Assembly (NCBI GenBank): GCA_900316115.1
Contig: ONBN01000001.1
Coordinates: 42,776 to 106,775, forward strand
DNA length: 64,000 nt
Source: an uncultured Eubacteriales bacterium
GTDB taxonomy: Bacteria > Bacillota > Clostridia > Lachnospirales > Lachnospiraceae
Direction: 5' to 3'
How positions within the stretch are numbered: position 1 is the stretch's first letter; each line of letters begins with the position of its first letter. Positions 60,822 through 64,000 of the stretch are shown one piece after another. Under the pieces are notes generated by a model. That model worked only from the letters and a program-made list of their open reading frames with translations. It did no database searches and was not told the origin of the DNA. The position numbers and the translations under genes were made by a program.

Positions 60822-62237
60822 ATGAATACAAACCAACAGATAGTAAGACAATGGGAGGAACAGGAAGCTCTCCGTCGTTTCCAGCTCATTTCCCCGCTTC
60901 TGCACGGGGATCTGGATGATGCCAAAAAACTCCAGCTTCGCAAAAAGATTGCCGAGGAAAACGAGATCACGGTCCGTTCTCTATACCGCTATGAAAAGGC
61001 ATACAGAGAAGGACAGTTTTCCGGGTTAAAACCGGCAACCAGGAAGAAACAGCGCTCACAGAGACTGCCCGAGAACTTTGAATTCCTTGTAGAACAGGCC
61101 ATCCAACTCAGAAAGGAAGTACCGGAACGTTCCGTCGCTCAGATCATTCTGATTCTTGAAATGGAAGGACATGTGGCTCCTGGAGTTTTAAAGCGTCCTA
61201 CTCTGGAACGGCATCTTTATAAGCGTGGTTTTGGCAGGGAACATATGAAGATGTATCGGGATGCACGTGAAAGTTCATCCAAACGGTTCTGCAAACCACA
61301 CCGTATGATGCTGATCCAGGGGGATATCAAGTATGGTCCCAAACTCCCTATTGGTAAAAATGGGGCAAAAGTCCAGACTTATTTATCTTCAGCAATCGAT
61401 GATCATTCCAGATATATCTTGTCTTCCCGTTTTTATGATAACCAGGAAGAAACAATCGTGGAAGATACCTTCCACCAAGCGGTCATCCGTTACGGAGCAT
61501 TCGATGCCTGTTATTTTGATCATGGCAAACAGTATGTTGCCAGACAGTTAAGCTTTTCTCTTGCAAGACTTGGGATCCGCGTGAAATTCGCGCGAATCCG
61601 GAGCGGGAAAAGTAAGGGAAAGATTGAAAAGTTCCACCAGGTGGTAGATGCCTTCAATCGGGAAGCCAAACTGAAAAATATAAGATCATTGGAAGAACTG
61701 AACCATTTATGGTCTGTCTTCCTTGAGGAGTATTATCACAAAAAGCCACATGAAGGGATTGCTGAATACTATGAAAGCCTGGGTGCTGCGGTACCCGAAA
61801 ACGGGATCACACCTCTCCAGGAATGGAACAGGGATACCCGGCCACTGAACTTTATCGATACTTTTGTCGTTTCAGAAGCTTTCCTGCATCATGAAGAACG
61901 TAAAGTTGACAAAGGAGCCTGCATCAGTTTCCGGGGACAGCGTTATGAAACAAAGCCTGAACTGATTGGGTACAAAGTAGAGATTGCTTACGATCCTGCG
62001 GCTCCGGAAGTGCTGACTGTTACTTATCCCGGCTATGAACCGTTCACAGCCAGACCACTTAAAATCGGAGCTTACTGTGATAAAAATCCTACACTCCCGG
62101 TTTCCATGCAGGAACAGAAGCCAAGTACTTCACGTTTTCTGGATGCTCTTGAAGTACAGCATGAAAAGAACCGTGAGCAGGTAGCAAATGCCATTTCCTT
62201 TGCTTCTTATAGGAAGGAGGCTGATGGTAATGTATGA
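60822..62237 (+). CDS. DDE transposase (TnsB/TniA/Mu-type integrase core)
   Basis: A 471-aa transposase. The N-terminal 130 residues are helix-turn-helix-like (ENEITVRSLYRYEKAYREGQFSGLKPATRK, RSVAQIILILEMEG). The retroviral-integrase core has the catalytic triad: Asp in LIQGDIKYGP, Asp in YFDHGKQYV and Glu in GKSKGKIEKFHQVV. A C-terminal beta-barrel part follows (ISFRGQRYETKPELIGYKVEIAYDP), as in Mu/TniA proteins. The frame extends upstream, but ATG 60822 after AAAAGGAGG is the evident start. It overlaps the ATPase gene by 8 bases. Confidence 0.92.
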   Translation: MNTNQQIVRQWEEQEALRRFQLISPLLHGDLDDAKKLQLRKKIAEENEITVRSLYRYEKAYREGQFSGLKPATRKKQRSQRLPENFEFLVEQAIQLRKEVPERSVAQIILILEMEGHVAPGVLKRPTLERHLYKRGFGREHMKMYRDARESSSKRFCKPHRMMLIQGDIKYGPKLPIGKNGAKVQTYLSSAIDDHSRYILSSRFYDNQEETIVEDTFHQAVIRYGAFDACYFDHGKQYVARQLSFSLARLGIRVKFARIRSGKSKGKIEKFHQVVDAFNREAKLKNIRSLEELNHLWSVFLEEYYHKKPHEGIAEYYESLGAAVPENGITPLQEWNRDTRPLNFIDTFVVSEAFLHHEERKVDKGACISFRGQRYETKPELIGYKVEIAYDPAAPEVLTVTYPGYEPFTARPLKIGAYCDKNPTLPVSMQEQKPSTSRFLDALEVQHEKNREQVANAISFASYRKEADGNV

Positions 62238-63045
62238 GACGTTCTTTGGCATGGAACATACCCCTTTTGTAAGGGATGTCCCCGCAGATAAACTCTATGA
62301 ATCGAATTCTTTTCGCGAAACCCTTGGGCGTCTTGCTTATGTGGCAGACCGCCAGAAGTTTGCAGTTGTCACTGCTGATCCCGGTTGTGGCAAATCTACA
62401 TTGATTCGCCGCTTTTATGAAGAACTTCCAAAGTCGGAATACATTGTCCTTTATCTTTCCGATTCAAAACTGACCCCGAGATGGTTCTATAAAGGACTCC
62501 TGGACCAGTTAGGACTGGAATCCAAGTTTTACAGGGGGGATTCCAAACGCCAGCTGCAACAACAGATTGAGATCATCCGCGGAGTACAACATAAAAAAGT
62601 AGTATGTATTCTTGATGAAGCGCATTTATTGGAAAAAGAAACACTGGAAGAGTTCCGATTTCTTCTGAATTACCGCTTTGACTCTATGAGTCCAATGGCC
62701 GTTGTATTAGTTGGACAGACCGAACTGTGGACGACGAAGCTGAAACTTCAGCGCTATGCTGCAATCCGTCAGCGTATTGATATGTACTGTGTACTTCCTC
62801 ATCTGGATCGAGCTGAATGTGAAAAATACATCCGAAGTCATCTGGATTATTCTGGTTGTCAGCAGGAACTTTTTACAGAAAAAGCCCTTGACGAGATTTA
62901 TCATGCATCCACTGGTATTCCAAGACTGATCAATCGTATTTGTGAGAAAGCATTGATGTATGCATTTCAACAAAACAAACGCCTAATCGATGATTACACG
63001 ATTCGCTATGTTACAGAACATGAAATGCTGGAGGTTAGTGAATAG
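62230..63045 (+). CDS. AAA+ ATPase of transposon (ExeA/TnsC/TniB-like)
   Basis: A 271-aa AAA+ protein. It starts MYETFFGMEHTPF, the form seen in ExeA-like transposition ATPases. It has Walker A ADPGCGKSTL, Walker B VVCILDEAHLL, a sensor region VLVGQTELW and an arginine-containing STGIPRLINRICEKAL. ATG 62230 is 9 bases after GGAGG; ATG 62224 is too close. In Tn7/Mu-like systems this protein chooses targets and activates the transposase, and gives target immunity; that role is inferred here. Confidence 0.9.
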   Translation: MYETFFGMEHTPFVRDVPADKLYESNSFRETLGRLAYVADRQKFAVVTADPGCGKSTLIRRFYEELPKSEYIVLYLSDSKLTPRWFYKGLLDQLGLESKFYRGDSKRQLQQQIEIIRGVQHKKVVCILDEAHLLEKETLEEFRFLLNYRFDSMSPMAVVLVGQTELWTTKLKLQRYAAIRQRIDMYCVLPHLDRAECEKYIRSHLDYSGCQQELFTEKALDEIYHASTGIPRLINRICEKALMYAFQQNKRLIDDYTIRYVTEHEMLEVSE

Positions 63046-63046
63046 T

Positions 63047-63307
63047 ATGACAGATATTCATCCAATCCAGCTTCATGCCCAGCCCTATGAGGTGAAACTC
63101 AATCTGAATGGAAACAGTTATCATTTAATCTTTGGCAGACAGGTAAATGGATGGTTTTTATGTATTCCAAACCACCGGATTGGTGTGGAACTGGCACATC
63201 CTTCAGATCGATTCTGGAATCAGGGAAGTCTGGAAGAAGCCGGAATGGCGACAGAGGAAGCCAGTACGATAGCATATGTTTTAAAAGAACTATCACAGTA
63301 TATCTGA
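63047..63307 (+). CDS. Small protein of transposon
   Basis: An 86-aa protein (MTDIHPIQLHAQPYEVKLNLNGNSYHLIFGRQVNGWFLCIPNHRIGVELAHPSDRFWN...). It starts one base after the ATPase stop, with GGAGG upstream. Its fold appears to be mostly beta at the start and helical at the end; I do not recognise a family. Its constant place after the ATPase suggests an accessory role in transposition. Confidence 0.78.
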   Translation: MTDIHPIQLHAQPYEVKLNLNGNSYHLIFGRQVNGWFLCIPNHRIGVELAHPSDRFWNQGSLEEAGMATEEASTIAYVLKELSQYI

Positions 63308-63314
63308 TAATGCT

Positions 63315-63335
63315 CTGGGGAGGATAACTCCCCAG
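63315..63335 (+). terminator. Hairpin after last transposon gene
   Basis: CTGGGG-AGGATAACT-CCCCAG, a perfect 6-bp GC-rich stem just after the stop. There is no T run. Confidence 0.5.
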
Positions 63336-63369
63336 TCTGTCAACGAAACCAAAGACAGAAAACTGAGCA

Positions 63370-63454
63370 GCCTACTGACAAGCGATAAAATCACGTCAGT
63401 GACAGCTCATGGAATCACTAACAGGTAACTTCTAGTCCTTTCACAGTTACAGGG
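63370..63454 (-). repeat. Right-end repeated sites (possible transposase binding)
   Basis: Read on the minus strand, four related copies: CCTGTAACTGTGAAAGG (63454-63437 region), ACCTGTTAGTGAT (63426-63414 region), AGCTGTCACTGACG (63407-63394 region) and CTTGTCAGTAGG (63382-63371 region). They share CTGT(C/T)A(g)TGA with the left-end sites and point inward from the right tip. Confidence 0.5.
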
Positions 63455-63559
63455 CAAAATGTATTAGGTAATAGGACATTGTTCAGAAGTGGTTCTATTA
63501 CATAATCAAGAATTTGCTGCTCGACTTGAAATATCTTGTGAAGGAGGAGAAACGGTATA

Positions 63560-64000
63560 TGAAAAAGAAAAAAGTACATCGATTGGCGGCATTTATGACG
63601 GCATGCTTCCTGGCAGCAGGAGATCTGGGAAACTCTGGCTATGTAATGGCGTCAGGGGAAGCTGTGGCATCAGAAACAGTCAGTCTGCAGGAAGAGCAGG
63701 CAGAAGGTCAGGCGGAATCGACACCCGTAGCAGGATCAGGTGGAACAGAAGAAATATCTGGTACAGAAATTCCACAGATAACACCGGCACAGGGAAATGC
63801 TGCCGAGAATGCACCGGCAGCTCCAACCGGACAGGAGGAAAAACAGGAGCAGCCAGCTAGTCAAGAACAGGAAGCGGATCAAGAGCAGGCAGCAGACCAG
63901 AAGCAGTCGGCAGAGCAGGAGCAGAACAAGGATCAGACCGCTGCTTCAGATGAGGCAACTCAGGAGAACGAGGAGCAGGCTGCCCCGGAAGGCCAGGATC
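63560..64000 (+). CDS. Secreted low-complexity surface protein (3' partial)
   Basis: The frame opens at ATG 63560 after AAGGAGGAG and stays open to the window end, giving at least 147 residues. It begins with a signal peptide (MKKKKVHRLAAFMTACFLAAG ... VMASGEAVASE). The remainder is extremely rich in Glu, Gln, Ala and Pro with irregular EQ/QEQ repeats, which suggests a long flexible wall-spanning or linker region before a domain outside the window. It may be an adhesin, glycan-binding protein or enzyme. The transposon ends about 60 bases upstream, so its promoter may have been displaced. Confidence 0.8.

Larger units (their letters stand above)
60046..63502 (+). mobile_element. Compact Tn7/Mu-like transposon, four genes
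   Basis: Four same-strand genes (DUF6431 zinc ribbon, DDE transposase, ExeA/TniB-like ATPase, 86-aa protein) are flanked by about 180 and 195 non-coding bases. The two edges share the 11-mer ATTATGTAATA in inverted orientation, so the element may begin TGTAATA at 60046 and end TATTACA at 63502, with TG/CA tips. Both ends hold several short repeats pointing inward. No 5-bp target duplication is evident at these borders, so the exact ends are uncertain by tens of bases. Confidence 0.7.

Noticed and set aside
63489-63860. Plus-strand open frame of 123 codons at the window end
   Set aside because: It is a shadow in another frame of the secreted protein that starts at 63560 with a ribosome site and signal peptide.

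Overview
The window reads as chromosomal DNA of an anaerobic gut Firmicute of the Lachnospiraceae, most like Blautia. This is an inference from several things: moderate GC, strong AAGGAGG ribosome binding sites, many YesM/YesN-type two-component systems, paired RbsC-like sugar permeases, a PPi-type phosphofructokinase, and the rpsF-ssb-rpsR / gdpP-rplI-dnaB housekeeping cluster. No rRNA, tRNA or CRISPR array was seen.

Region 1 (1-27384) is a carbohydrate and nucleoside uptake region. A YesN-type regulator (cut by the window edge), a YesM-type kinase and a membrane-anchored sugar-binding protein form a probable three-component sensor upstream of a four-gene ribose/galactose-class ABC importer. 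Next come rhaB and rhaA. A second, divergent YesM/YesN pair with a DUF3783 gene faces a second four-gene importer that resembles RhaSTPQ/Lsr systems. An AraC regulator then precedes a BMP-type nucleoside importer (binding protein, ATPase, two permeases). The first kinase pair plausibly controls the first importer and the second pair the second. No rhamnulose-1-phosphate aldolase is present.

Region 2 (27385-34166) is accessory. It has a 197-bp imperfect palindrome, a trigger-factor-like lipoprotein, a small alarmone synthetase, a frameshifted IS3-type transposase remnant, and an AT-rich AraC / MFS / DUF1349 cassette. The cassette ends at a 27-codon remnant that looks like a gene from conjugative elements.

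Region 3 (34167-59906) is mostly backbone: PPi-phosphofructokinase, a MATE exporter, a three-gene MoxR/VWA cluster, class B sortase, sirtuin, DUF951, rpsF-ssb-rpsR, gdpP-rplI-dnaB, a MerR regulator whose 3' end is tandemly copied, a small 2[4Fe-4S] ferredoxin, a DUF1858 protein, mecA, an 83-codon gene that seems to start at ACG, a GH18-like protein, a cell-wall amidase, a methyltransferase, two tandem large membrane proteins, and an in-frame fusion of Sua5 (threonylcarbamoyl-AMP synthase) with dCMP deaminase.

Region 4 (about 60046-63502) is a compact transposon with a DUF6431 zinc-ribbon protein, a DDE transposase, an ExeA/TniB-like ATPase and an 86-aa protein. It is flanked by arrays of similarly oriented short repeats, as in Tn7/Mu-like elements. 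It sits just upstream of a secreted, Glu/Gln-rich surface protein that runs off the window.

The best candidates for something new are the compact transposon, the Sua5-dCMP deaminase fusion, the MoxR/VWA trio with an altered zincin-like motif, the MerR 3'-end repeats, the ACG-start gene with its long leader, and the two structured extragenic elements.
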